A stretch of DNA of 64,000 nucleotides, from positions 1-64,000 of the forward strand of contig NZ_VPFD01000014.1 of NCBI RefSeq assembly GCF_008014745.1. Direction: 5' to 3'. A program made the position numbers and the translations under genes. The DNA comes from Massilia arenae. GTDB lineage: Bacteria; Pseudomonadota; Gammaproteobacteria; Burkholderiales; Burkholderiaceae_D. This document shows positions 9,660-18,655 of this stretch, piece after piece. How positions within the stretch are numbered: position 1 is the stretch's first letter; each line of letters starts with the position of its first letter. Under the pieces are notes generated by a model. It had not been told where the DNA came from, did no database searches, and saw only the letters and a list, made by a program, of their open reading frames with translations.

Positions 9660-12038
9660 ATGACGCAACGTATCCTTCGCACGACCCTCGCCCTCGCGTT
9701 CCTCGCCCTTGCCGGTTGTGGAGGCCAGGCCGATGCTCCCGCCTTGCAGACCATGTCCGGCGCCGCCGAATCGGTCGCGCCTTCGCAGCTGAGGCTGGGC
9801 ACACCGCTCACCAACGACCAGGCACGGGCGGCACAAGGCTACCGGCCCGGCGTCGTCCACGAACGCCAGGAGGCCGCGCGGGTACTCGCCGAAGGCACTG
9901 CGCTGGTCATCGATACCCGCGACCGCGAACAGGTACGCCTCGTCTTCAACAATATCTACCGGGAGCCGACGCCGGCCCTTGCCTGGACCGGCAGCCACGC
10001 CGCCGGCATTCCCGGCACGACCAGCCCGGCGTTCAAGGCTGCCGTCATCCAGCGCGTGAACTGGTTCCGCGCAATGGCCGGACTGCGGGCGACGGTGCGG
10101 CTGTCGGACGCATACAGCGCCAAGGCGCAACACGCCGCGCTCATGATGAGCGTCGCCGGTCAACTCTCGCATACGCCTCCCCCCAGCTGGAAGTTCTATA
10201 CGCAGGAAGGCGCCCAGGCAGCCAACGCCTCCAACCTGGCGCTCGGCATCCACGGACCGGACACGGTCGATGGATACATCCAGGATGACGGCGACAATAA
10301 TGCCGCGGTCGGCCACCGCCGCTGGATCTTCCACCCGAACACCCTCGTCATGGGCACCGGCGACGTCCCGTCGGGCGCCATCGATGGCCGGCAGGTCGCC
10401 GCGTCGAACGCGCTGTGGGTGACCGATACCGACTACTGGGGGCCGCGCACCCCGGTGCGCGACGACTTCGTCGCCTGGCCAGCCAGCGGCTACGTGCCCT
10501 ATTCCACCGTATACGAACGCTGGTCGCTGTCCTATCCGAATGCCGACTTCAGCCAGGCAAAGATATCGGTCACGCGCGACGGCGTCCCGGTCGGCCTCGC
10601 CATCGAGACGATCATTCCGGATGTCGGCGAGAACACGATCGTCTGGAAGATGCCGGTGATCGACGGCACGCGCAAGCATCCGCGGCCCACGGCCGACGTG
10701 CGTTACCGGGTCAGCGTTTCCAACGTCGTGGTAGCGCAGCGCGCGCGCAGCTTCGACTACGAGGTGACGGTGTTCGACCCGGCCGTCGCCACGCCCGGCA
10801 GGGCGCTGCCAGTGGCGTCCGCGCCGACGCTGGTCCGGGCCGGACAACCCTATACGGCGCGGATCGATGCGCTGCCGGGCGCCAGCGCCTACAGCCTGAC
10901 CGAGTACCTGCGCACACCGCTCGCGGCGACGCGGGCAGCGCCGATCGACGCTGGCACCTGGACCACCGCCAACGGCGGACATCACGCCATCATCGACCGC
11001 GGCGCGCTGCGCTTCTACGTCGATGGCAACTGGGAGCCTCAGAGCGCCACGCTGAACAAGACGCTGTACGTCGCCTCCGGCGCCGCCAAGGTTCTGGTCA
11101 CGAGGTCCATGGGACTGGCGACGAAAGATCAGGCGTTCCGGGTGCAGGCCTCGAGCGACGACGGCGCGAACTGGCGCGACCTCTACCAGGAGACCGGCCG
11201 CGACGTGCGCGGCCCCCTGACAGGCAAGTTGTCTGTAGCGCTCGACGACTATTCCGGAAAAATCGTCAAGCTGCGCCTCGTCGCCGATGCGTCCGGGCCG
11301 GCCTACGTCGGCGCCGACACCGGCTGGACCGTCAGCGAAGTCGGCTTCGAAGGCGTGGATGAACTTGGACAGGGACGCGAGCTGCGCAGCGCCAGCGGCG
11401 AGTTCACCCTCACGCCGGCGCGGGCCGGCAATTACCTGCTGCTGCCGCGCGCCGAGCTGCATGGCCTGTACGACACCGATGTCGGCCATCCGGCCCTCGT
11501 CGTCGTGGACGGCGCCGTGCTCACCGGCCCGCGCGCGGCCTATACGATCACGCGTCCGGGCGGCCTGCTGACCATCGTCGACAACTCGGGCCGCGACGGC
11601 ACCCAGACCGTGCGCGATCCGTTCCGCCTGGACTTCACCGACGTGACGCTGGCGTTCGACGTGGACGGCAACGCCGGCCAGACCTATCGCCTGTATCGCG
11701 CCGCCTTCAACCGCACGCCGGACACCGGCGGGATCGCCTTCTGGATCCGTTCGATGGATGGCGGCCTGACGCTGGAAAACATGGCCCGCGATTTTTCACG
11801 CTCGGACGAATTCATCACGCTGTACGGCGCGGCGCCGACGCATTCCCAGATCATCACCGCGATCTACCGCAACGTGCTGAAGCGCCCACCGGACGAAGCC
11901 GGCGCGGCCTACTGGCTGCAGCATCTGGCCAATGGCATGCCGATCGAGCGCCTGCTGGTCGAGTTCAGCGAAAGCCCCGAGAACAAGAAGCAGGTGGCGG
12001 CCGAGATCGCGCTCGGGATCGCGTACCCGCGCCAATGA
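9660..12038 (+). CDS. CAP-domain lipoprotein with C-terminal DUF4214
   Basis: The 792-residue exported protein has an N-terminal lipoprotein signal (LAFLALAGCGG, Cys near residue 20). A CAP/SCP-like domain spans about 115-260 (RVNWFRAMAGL, QHAALMMS, LSHTPPPSW, VGHRRWIFHP). Central beta-rich regions follow (about 340-640). The C-terminal DUF4214 domain (about 660-790) has two repeats, one with LYRAAFNRTPDTGGIAFWI and one with IYRNVLKRPPDEAGAAYWL. DUF4214 is common in betaproteobacterial surface and secreted proteins. CAP proteins have varied roles, so the function here is unknown. No convincing Shine-Dalgarno precedes the ATG. Confidence 0.85.
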   Translation: MTQRILRTTLALAFLALAGCGGQADAPALQTMSGAAESVAPSQLRLGTPLTNDQARAAQGYRPGVVHERQEAARVLAEGTALVIDTRDREQVRLVFNNIYREPTPALAWTGSHAAGIPGTTSPAFKAAVIQRVNWFRAMAGLRATVRLSDAYSAKAQHAALMMSVAGQLSHTPPPSWKFYTQEGAQAANASNLALGIHGPDTVDGYIQDDGDNNAAVGHRRWIFHPNTLVMGTGDVPSGAIDGRQVAASNALWVTDTDYWGPRTPVRDDFVAWPASGYVPYSTVYERWSLSYPNADFSQAKISVTRDGVPVGLAIETIIPDVGENTIVWKMPVIDGTRKHPRPTADVRYRVSVSNVVVAQRARSFDYEVTVFDPAVATPGRALPVASAPTLVRAGQPYTARIDALPGASAYSLTEYLRTPLAATRAAPIDAGTWTTANGGHHAIIDRGALRFYVDGNWEPQSATLNKTLYVASGAAKVLVTRSMGLATKDQAFRVQASSDDGANWRDLYQETGRDVRGPLTGKLSVALDDYSGKIVKLRLVADASGPAYVGADTGWTVSEVGFEGVDELGQGRELRSASGEFTLTPARAGNYLLLPRAELHGLYDTDVGHPALVVVDGAVLTGPRAAYTITRPGGLLTIVDNSGRDGTQTVRDPFRLDFTDVTLAFDVDGNAGQTYRLYRAAFNRTPDTGGIAFWIRSMDGGLTLENMARDFSRSDEFITLYGAAPTHSQIITAIYRNVLKRPPDEAGAAYWLQHLANGMPIERLLVEFSESPENKKQVAAEIALGIAYPRQ

Positions 12039-12046
12039 CACTGGCA

Positions 12047-12069
12047 GGCGGCAGCCGGGCGCTGCCGCC
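12047..12069. terminator. GC-rich hairpin between convergent genes
   Basis: GGCGGCAGC and GCTGCCGCC form a perfect 9-bp stem around CGGGC, between the stops of the DUF4214 lipoprotein gene and hldD. There is no T-run on either side, so it is terminator-like only. Confidence 0.45.
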
Positions 12070-12078
12070 GACAGGGGA

Positions 12079-13086
12079 TCAGCGCGTTGGCTGGGCGCGC
12101 AGCCAGTCCATATACCTCGCCACGCCGCTGGCCACGTCGGTGAACGGTTCATCGTAGCCGGCCGCACGCAGCGCCGAGATGTCGGCCTGGGTGAAGCTCT
12201 GGTACTTGCCTTTCAGCTTGTCCGGGAACGGAAGGTATTCGAGCAGGCCACCATCGATGATCTGCTGCAGCGACAGCGCCGGCTTGCCTTCGTTGGCCAG
12301 GGCGTTGACGGTGGCCACGGCCAGGTCGTTGAACGGTTGCGCGCGGCCGGTGCCGAGGTTGAAGATGCCGCGTTTGTCCGGGTGATCGAGGAAGAACAGG
12401 TTGACCTTGACCACGTCTTCCACGTAGATGAAGTCGCGCATCTGGGCGCCGGCCTCATACCCCTCGTTGGCGCCGAACAGTCTGACCTTGCCGTCCTTGA
12501 GGAACTGGTGGTACTGGTGGAACGGCACCGACGCCATCGTGCCCTTGTGCCCTTCGAGCGGACCGTAGACGTTGAAGTAGCGCAGGCCGACCACCTGGCT
12601 GCCGGCGTCCTGGCCCTTGGCCTGCCAGTAGCGGCGCAGGTACTGGTCGAACAGGAATTTCGAGTAGCCGTAGACGTTGAGCGGGCGTTCGAGCGGACGC
12701 TCTTCGCGGAACACGGTGCCGGCGCCGTAGACGGCGGCCGACGAGGCGTAGATGAAGGGGATGCCCTGGCGCTGGCAGAATTCGAACAGGGCGACCGTGT
12801 AGTCGTAGTTGTTCTTCATCATGTAGCGGCCGTCGGTCTCCATCGTGTTGGAGCAGGCGCCCTGGTGCAGCACGGCGGTGAACTTGTTGTCGAATTCGCC
12901 CGCCTTCAGGCGCACCAGAAAGTCTTCTTTGTCGGCATAGTCGGCGATCTCGGCGTCGACGATGTTGTGGAATTTCTCGGGACGCGACATATTGTCGACG
13001 GCGAAGACGCTGAACGGCTCGCGCTGCGACAGCGCATGCACGAGGTTCGCGCCGATGAAGCCTGCTGCGCCGGTAACCAGAATCAT
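12079..13086 (-). CDS. hldD: ADP-L-glycero-D-manno-heptose-6-epimerase
   Basis: This 335-residue extended short-chain dehydrogenase has an N-terminal NADP-binding motif [12 protein letters not shown] and the catalytic YGYSKFLFD (YxxxK). HldD/RfaD epimerises ADP-D-glycero-D-manno-heptose to the L-glycero form, the last step in making the activated heptose of the LPS inner core. Segments such as [13 protein letters not shown] and [13 protein letters not shown] are characteristic of HldD. The next gene upstream on the same strand, waaF, uses the product, so they probably form an operon. Confidence 0.96.
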   Translation of the reverse strand: MILVTGAAGFIGANLVHALSQREPFSVFAVDNMSRPEKFHNIVDAEIADYADKEDFLVRLKAGEFDNKFTAVLHQGACSNTMETDGRYMMKNNYDYTVALFEFCQRQGIPFIYASSAAVYGAGTVFREERPLERPLNVYGYSKFLFDQYLRRYWQAKGQDAGSQVVGLRYFNVYGPLEGHKGTMASVPFHQYHQFLKDGKVRLFGANEGYEAGAQMRDFIYVEDVVKVNLFFLDHPDKRGIFNLGTGRAQPFNDLAVATVNALANEGKPALSLQQIIDGGLLEYLPFPDKLKGKYQSFTQADISALRAAGYDEPFTDVASGVARYMDWLRAQPTR

Positions 13087-13116
13087 AATTAAGTCCTCTT
13101 CAAATTAGCCGCGCAC

Positions 13117-14139
13117 TCAAGCGCCGGCAAGCATGGTTTGCAAGGGCTGCCACACGTCGGCCGGCAGAATCTGCTTCATGCAGTTCTGGTGCCCCAGTGG
13201 GCATTCGCGCTGCTGGCATGGCGAGCATTCGATGTGCAGCCACAGGATCTGCGCCAGTTGCGACAGCGGCGGCGTGTGGCGCGGGTCGGTCGGGCCATAG
13301 ATCGCCACCACCGGCCGCCCCAGGGCGGCGCCGATGTGCATCAGGCCCGAATCGTTGGTGACCACGGCGGCGGCGCGCGCGATCAGCGCGATCGCTTCAC
13401 TCAGCGACGTCGAGCCGGCCAGGTTGTGCGCCTGCGGCACGATGGCCGTGATCTCGTCGCACACCGCGCGGTCCTTCGGAGAGCCGAGCAGCAGGATCTG
13501 CGCATCCGGGCGATTGGCCAGGATGGTCCGGGCCAGCTCGGCGAAATACGACGATGGCCAGCGCTTGGCCGGGCCGAATTCGGCGCCCGGCGCGAACGCA
13601 ACCAGGACGCCCGCCGGCAGCTGGAGGCGCGCGATCGCGGCCTCGGCTTCGCCCGCGGCGACCGTCATGACCGGTTCCGGCAAGCGTTCCGGGCGTGGCA
13701 AGTGTCGCACCGGCGCGTCGGCCAGCGCCTGGTAGAACTGGGCCATCGGGCGCGGCGCCGTCTTGTCGTCGTGGTGCATCACATTGACCAGGCCATAGCG
13801 CATCTCGCCCTTGTAGCCGACCCGTTTCGGGATACCGGCCAGCCAGGGGATGAGCGCGAATTTCAAGGTATTGGGCAGCACGTAGGAGTCGGCATAGCCG
13901 CGCGCCTTGAGCATCTTCGCGAAGGCCTTGCGCTCCTTCCACTGCAGCGCACCGTGCTTGAACGGCGACTCGATCACGGTGTCGACTTCCGCCATCGCGC
14001 GCCAGACGGGCGCCACCCAGGTCGGGGCCAGCACGTCGATCGGCCGCCCCGGCGCGAGCTCCTTGAGCCGGCGCAGCAGCGGCTGGGCCATCACGGCGTC
14101 GCCGATCCAGTTCGGGGAAATCACAAGGGTGCGCAACAT
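13117..14139 (-). CDS. waaF: LPS heptosyltransferase II
   Basis: The 340-residue GT9-family enzyme transfers the second L-glycero-D-manno-heptose to the LPS core. The N-terminus (MLRTLVISPNWIGDAVMAQP) and the C-terminal donor-site block (VTNDSGLMHIGAALGRPVVAIYG, quoted in part) are typical of WaaF. A cysteine-rich stretch HIECSPCQQRECP near the end also occurs in the family. The ATG at 14137-14139 is preferred to an upstream in-frame TTG, because the homologous N-terminus begins there. It is 30 bases upstream of hldD. Confidence 0.94.
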   Translation of the reverse strand: MLRTLVISPNWIGDAVMAQPLLRRLKELAPGRPIDVLAPTWVAPVWRAMAEVDTVIESPFKHGALQWKERKAFAKMLKARGYADSYVLPNTLKFALIPWLAGIPKRVGYKGEMRYGLVNVMHHDDKTAPRPMAQFYQALADAPVRHLPRPERLPEPVMTVAAGEAEAAIARLQLPAGVLVAFAPGAEFGPAKRWPSSYFAELARTILANRPDAQILLLGSPKDRAVCDEITAIVPQAHNLAGSTSLSEAIALIARAAAVVTNDSGLMHIGAALGRPVVAIYGPTDPRHTPPLSQLAQILWLHIECSPCQQRECPLGHQNCMKQILPADVWQPLQTMLAGA

Positions 14140-14190
14140 GGTGTTCTTCAGGTGGTGTGCCAACCCACGATTATAGCAATCGCGGCCGAT

Positions 14191-15804
14191 TCAGCATTCC
14201 TCCAGGCGCCAGCCCGTGTCCAGCGCGGCCAGACAGTGGGTCAGCCCGATGCGCTCCAGGAACACCCGGTCGTGCGACACCACCACCAGCGCGCCGCGGT
14301 AATCGCCCAGCATCGCCTCCAGTGCCGCCAGCGAAGCCAGGTCGAGGTGGTTGCTCGGCTCATCCAGCAACAGCAGCGCCGGTGGCGTGTCAGCATACAG
14401 CGCGCAGGCCAGGGCCGCCTTCAGGCGCTCGCCGCCGCTCAGCAGGCCGGCCGGCTGGGTGATCGTGCGCGCGTCCAGGCCCAGCTGGACCAGCCAGGTG
14501 CGCAGCATGTCCTGCCCGGCGCTGCGATTCACGTCCAGCAGCTGGTCCAGGGTCGGGCGGCGCGGATCGAGGCTGCCCAGCTGCTGGTCGAGGTAGGCCA
14601 CCTGCTCCGGCAGGCTGCGCTCGCCCGCGACCGGATCGAGCCGTCCCGCCAGCACCTTGAGCAAGGTCGACTTGCCGCTGCCGTTCGGGCCGACCAGGCC
14701 CACCCGCTGGCGACCCGTCAGGATCAGATCGATGCGGGCCAGAGGCGGCGCGACCCAGGGCAGCACGACCGCCTCGAGCTGCGCAACACGGCGCTGAGCC
14801 GCGCCTTCGACGCCGGCAGCGTGGATGCGCACGGCGCCATCGCCGGCCACCCGCTGCGCGGCATCGCGCATGCGCTCGACCTGTCCGGCGCGCGCGGTAT
14901 CGTGCTGCTGGCGCAGGCGGCCGGCGCTGCCTTCGCTACGGTCCTTGCCGCGACCGAGCAGGATGGCGGCCTGGTTGGCTTCTTTCGCATCGCTGTTGCC
15001 GCGCGCCTGGCGCCGCTCCTGGCGTTCGCGCTGCGTGCGCCGCGCTTCGTCGTCGCGCCTGAGTTCCCGGCGCGCGTGCTCGAGCGCGCCCTGCGCCGCA
15101 TCCTGCTCCTGGCGGCGCGCCTCTTCATAGAACGCGTAATTTCCGCCATAGCTGCGCAGGCCGTCGCCGGAGAGTTCGACGATGCGCTCCATGGCATCGA
15201 GCAGTTCGCGGTCGTGGCTGATCACCAGCAGGCCTTTCGGCCAGGCCTGCAGCTGGCGCAGCAGGGCCTGGCGGCTGGCGCCATCGAGGTGGTTGCTCGG
15301 CTCGTCGAGGATCAGGAAGTCTGGATCGAACAGGGTGGCGCCAATCAGCGCCACCCGCATCGCCTCGCCGCCACTAAGGGCGGCAACCGGCGTGTCGAGG
15401 TCGACCTGCGGCAGGCCGTGCGCCTGGCAGGCCTGGCGCAGGCGGGCGGCGATGTCCCAGTGCTCGCCCACGGCATCGAAATCGCGCGGGTCGACGCTGC
15501 CGGCCTCAATGCGCGCCAGGGCGGCAACGATCGCCTCGATGCCCGCCAGCACGGCTATCGACGCCGCCGCGCCGCTGCCCGCCTGCTGCGAGAGATAAGA
15601 TACGCGCCCGCTGCGCAGGCACTGGCCGGATGTGGGCGCCAGCTCGCCGGCCAGCAGGCGCGCCAGCATCGACTTGCCCACACCGTTGCGTCCCACCAGG
15701 CCGGTGCGGCGCAGGTCGAACTGGTGATGCAGGTCTGAAAACAGGGCTCTGCCGTCGGGCAGATACAGGGAAACGCCGTCGAGCGCTAGAATGGTATGCG
15801 TCAT
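14191..15804 (-). CDS. ABC-F family ATPase
   Basis: This 537-residue soluble protein has two ABC ATPase domains and no membrane segments. Domain 1 has Walker A GRNGVGKS and signature LSGGEAMR; domain 2 has GPNGSGKS and LSGGERLK. A charged linker rich in Arg and Glu (about 240-300) joins them, as in ABC-F proteins that act on ribosomes. The role could be translation-factor-like or antibiotic protection; the sequence does not decide. ATG 15802-15804 has GGAG about 8 bases upstream and is preferred to an earlier TTG. Confidence 0.88.
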   Translation of the reverse strand: MTHTILALDGVSLYLPDGRALFSDLHHQFDLRRTGLVGRNGVGKSMLARLLAGELAPTSGQCLRSGRVSYLSQQAGSGAAASIAVLAGIEAIVAALARIEAGSVDPRDFDAVGEHWDIAARLRQACQAHGLPQVDLDTPVAALSGGEAMRVALIGATLFDPDFLILDEPSNHLDGASRQALLRQLQAWPKGLLVISHDRELLDAMERIVELSGDGLRSYGGNYAFYEEARRQEQDAAQGALEHARRELRRDDEARRTQRERQERRQARGNSDAKEANQAAILLGRGKDRSEGSAGRLRQQHDTARAGQVERMRDAAQRVAGDGAVRIHAAGVEGAAQRRVAQLEAVVLPWVAPPLARIDLILTGRQRVGLVGPNGSGKSTLLKVLAGRLDPVAGERSLPEQVAYLDQQLGSLDPRRPTLDQLLDVNRSAGQDMLRTWLVQLGLDARTITQPAGLLSGGERLKAALACALYADTPPALLLLDEPSNHLDLASLAALEAMLGDYRGALVVVSHDRVFLERIGLTHCLAALDTGWRLEEC

Positions 15805-15989
15805 ATGCAAGACTCCAAGGATGCCTGGACACTTCCACAGCCTGGCTGGGAAGACCGGAAAAATGGCATCGATGAGGTATTACACGTGCGCGCTCCTTGG
15901 GATTAGCGACCAATAGTAGCAGGATTGGTCTGACAGGACAAATTGACCACCCGTGCGCACCGCCGCGTCAGCAGGACTATAATTTTCAC

Positions 15990-16391
15990 ATGCACAGGCT
16001 CCGAACAACCCGAACGCTGTATGGCTGGACCGTCCTCCTGGCGTTCCTGTTCGGCCTGTTCGTGCCTGCAATTTCGCATGCCGTGGCCCACGCCACCCAG
16101 CAGCCGGCAGCGGCCTGGATCACCGAGATCTGCAGCGCCAGCGGCGCCCGCCACGTGATGGTGATCGACGATGCGGCGCAGACCGACACGCCGGCGGTGC
16201 CGGACATGTCGCACTGCGAGCTGTGCTGCTCGCACCAGCTCCCGCAACTGGCCCCGCCGTTGCAGCCGGTGCCCGTGCTTGCCCTCGACCGCGAGCGCGA
16301 CCCCTACCCTCCCCTGTTCTACCGCGCGCCGCGCGCGCAGCACGCCTGGACGCCCACGCAGTCGCGCGGGCCGCCGTCTTCGCTTTCCTGA
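15990..16391 (+). CDS. DUF2946 family protein
   Basis: This 133-residue protein has an N-terminal hydrophobic signal/anchor (LYGWTVLLAFLFGLFVPAIS) and a metal-ligand-like motif SHCELCCSHQ in its C-terminal half, the hallmark of DUF2946. Family members often sit beside TonB-dependent receptors, sometimes with copper-related genes, and here a TonB receptor follows 100 bases downstream on the same strand. A role in metal handling at the cell envelope is inferred. The start is ATG 15990 (MHRLRTT); the longer open frame upstream lacks signal-peptide character. Confidence 0.75.
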   Translation: MHRLRTTRTLYGWTVLLAFLFGLFVPAISHAVAHATQQPAAAWITEICSASGARHVMVIDDAAQTDTPAVPDMSHCELCCSHQLPQLAPPLQPVPVLALDRERDPYPPLFYRAPRAQHAWTPTQSRGPPSSLS

Positions 16392-16492
16392 TTCGCCCCT
16401 AATACAACGATGTCCGGCGACGCATGCGATGCGTCGCGGACAGACCATGCGCGACGCCGCGAGGATGCGGCATTGCGCGAACAGGATACGCA

Positions 16493-18643
16493 ATGAAGAC
16501 ACGCTTACACGTTCGCAGGATGGCGCTCGCCATCGGCTGCGCCCTGGCCGCCTGGCAGGCCCAGGCCGAGGACCAGCTCCAACCCATCCCCACCGTCGAA
16601 GTCACCGCCGAGGCCCCACGCGCCAACGGCCTGCTCAAGCTCGACACCCCAAGCACCACCGGCAGCCGCCTGGGCCTGAGCCCGCGCGAGACGCCGGCCA
16701 GCGTCACCGTGGTCGACCGCGCCCTGATCGAGGTGCGCGGCGCCCAGGACACGCAAGAGATCCTGCGCGCCATCCCGGGCGTCACCGCCCACGACGCCCC
16801 CGGCAATATCGGGGTCAGCTACCGAGGCTTCGGCAGCGGCTCGGTCAGCCAGCTGTTCAACGGCATCAACGTGCAGTATTCCATCGCCGCGCGGCCGGTC
16901 GACAGCTGGATCGTCGACCGCGTCGAGGCCATCGGCGGGCCATCGAGCTTCCTGTTCGGTTCCGGCGCCGTCGGCGGCACGATCAACGTCATCACCAAGC
17001 TGGCCGAGACGCGCGAGTTCGCCGAAGGCCGGCTGCGCCTGGGTTCCGACGAACTGAAGGAAGCCTCGGTCGGCCTGAACCGCCGCGTGGGCGAAGGCCA
17101 TTACGCGCGCATCGACGTCAACCACCGCGACAGCGGCAGCTGGATCGACGGCGTCGACCGCCGCGCGACCCAGCTGGCGGCGTCGCTGCGCTCCGATTTC
17201 GGACGCGGCTTCACGCATACGCTGGCCTACGAATTCCAGCAGGAAGACGTCGACCGGCCTTATTGGGGCACGCCGCTATTGAATCCGATCAAAGGCGAAC
17301 TGCGCGTGAACGAGGCCACCCGCTTCAAGAACTACAACAGCATCGATGGCGTCTACGACCAGCGCGTGCAGTGGCTGCGCTCGATCGGCGCCTGGAAGGT
17401 CAGCGACGCCCTGCAGCTGACCAATACCTTCTACGTCTACGACGCGCTGCGCGACTACCGCAACGTCGAGAACTACCGCTTCAATCCATCGAACACGCAG
17501 GTCATCCGCTCGGCCGCCCTGCTCCAACGCCACGACCAGACCCTGGTCGGCGACCGCATCGACGGCGTCTACCGCGGCCGCATCGGCGAACGGCGCAGCG
17601 ACTGGGCGTTCGGGCTGGACTTCAGCATCAACCGCCAGACCCGCTTTCCAAACAGCCAGCCGGCCACGGTCAGCAGCGTCGATCCCTACGATTTCGTCAC
17701 CGAGCGCTTCTTCGACGTGCCGAACATGACGCCGGGGTTCCGCCCCGACCGCGACAACGAGGTCAAGACCACGGCGCTGTACCTCGAGAACCGCACCGAG
17801 CTTCTGCCCTCCCTGAACCTGGTCACCGCCCTGCGCCACGAGCGCATCGAACTGGATCTGGTCAACCGGCGCGACGTCACCCCCACCACGCCGGCCAGCT
17901 TCTCGCGCAACTACCACCCGACCACCGGACGCCTGGGCCTGGTGTGGGACGTCACGCCCGGCATGAATCTCTACGCCCAGTACGCGACCGCCGCCGATCC
18001 GCCGTCGGGCGTGCTGTCCACCGCCTCGTTCGCCGACGTGCGCACGAATAGCGAACTGACGACCGGCCGCCAGGCGGAAGTCGGCACGAAACTCGATTTC
18101 TGGCAGGGCAAGGGCTCGGCGACCCTGGCCGCCTACCACATCACGCGCAAGAACATCGCGACCCAGGATCCGGTCAACAGCAACCTGACGATCCTGGTCG
18201 GCGAACAGTCCTCGAAGGGCGTCGAGCTGGCGCTGGGCCTGCAGCCGACGAAGCGCCTGGCCGTGCAGGGCAACTTCACCTATGCCGATGCCGAGTACGA
18301 GCACTACAACCAGGGTGGCGTCTCGCTGGCCGGGAAGACGCCGACCAATACGCCGAAGACGGTGGCCAATGTCTGGGTCTCGTATGCCGTCACTCCATCC
18401 GTGCAGGCCCACCTCGGCGCGCGCCGGGTCGGCAAGGTGTATGCCGATGCGGCCAACACCCTGTACTGGCCGTCGTATACCTTCGTCGACCTGGGCCTCT
18501 CCTGGCGCATCGATCGCAGGCTGGTGCTGGACGCGCGCGTGCGCAACCTCACCGACCGGCTGTATGCGGCCAATGTCAGCAACACGATGGCGTATCTCGG
18601 CGCGCCGCGCACGGCCGACGTGTCGCTGCGCATGGCCTTCTGA
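16493..18643 (+). CDS. TonB-dependent siderophore receptor
   Basis: The 716-residue outer-membrane receptor has a signal peptide (about 1-24, ending AQAE). A TonB-box-like TVEVTAEAP comes next, then a plug domain (TPASVTVVDRALIEVRGAQD; IGGPSSFLFGSGAVGGTINV), then a 22-strand-type barrel ending in ADVSLRMAF. It belongs to the FhuE/FpvA-like ferric-siderophore group by plug form; the ligand is not determinable. The start is ATG 16493, immediately before the signal peptide. It is probably cotranscribed with the PepSY gene 12 bases downstream. Confidence 0.93.
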   Translation: MKTRLHVRRMALAIGCALAAWQAQAEDQLQPIPTVEVTAEAPRANGLLKLDTPSTTGSRLGLSPRETPASVTVVDRALIEVRGAQDTQEILRAIPGVTAHDAPGNIGVSYRGFGSGSVSQLFNGINVQYSIAARPVDSWIVDRVEAIGGPSSFLFGSGAVGGTINVITKLAETREFAEGRLRLGSDELKEASVGLNRRVGEGHYARIDVNHRDSGSWIDGVDRRATQLAASLRSDFGRGFTHTLAYEFQQEDVDRPYWGTPLLNPIKGELRVNEATRFKNYNSIDGVYDQRVQWLRSIGAWKVSDALQLTNTFYVYDALRDYRNVENYRFNPSNTQVIRSAALLQRHDQTLVGDRIDGVYRGRIGERRSDWAFGLDFSINRQTRFPNSQPATVSSVDPYDFVTERFFDVPNMTPGFRPDRDNEVKTTALYLENRTELLPSLNLVTALRHERIELDLVNRRDVTPTTPASFSRNYHPTTGRLGLVWDVTPGMNLYAQYATAADPPSGVLSTASFADVRTNSELTTGRQAEVGTKLDFWQGKGSATLAAYHITRKNIATQDPVNSNLTILVGEQSSKGVELALGLQPTKRLAVQGNFTYADAEYEHYNQGGVSLAGKTPTNTPKTVANVWVSYAVTPSVQAHLGARRVGKVYADAANTLYWPSYTFVDLGLSWRIDRRLVLDARVRNLTDRLYAANVSNTMAYLGAPRTADVSLRMAF

Positions 18644-18655
18644 CGGGAGCGCACG

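Noticed and set aside
13138-15738. A long plus-strand frame across waaF and the ABC-F gene
   Set aside because: Antisense shadow of two clear genes; low-complexity translation.
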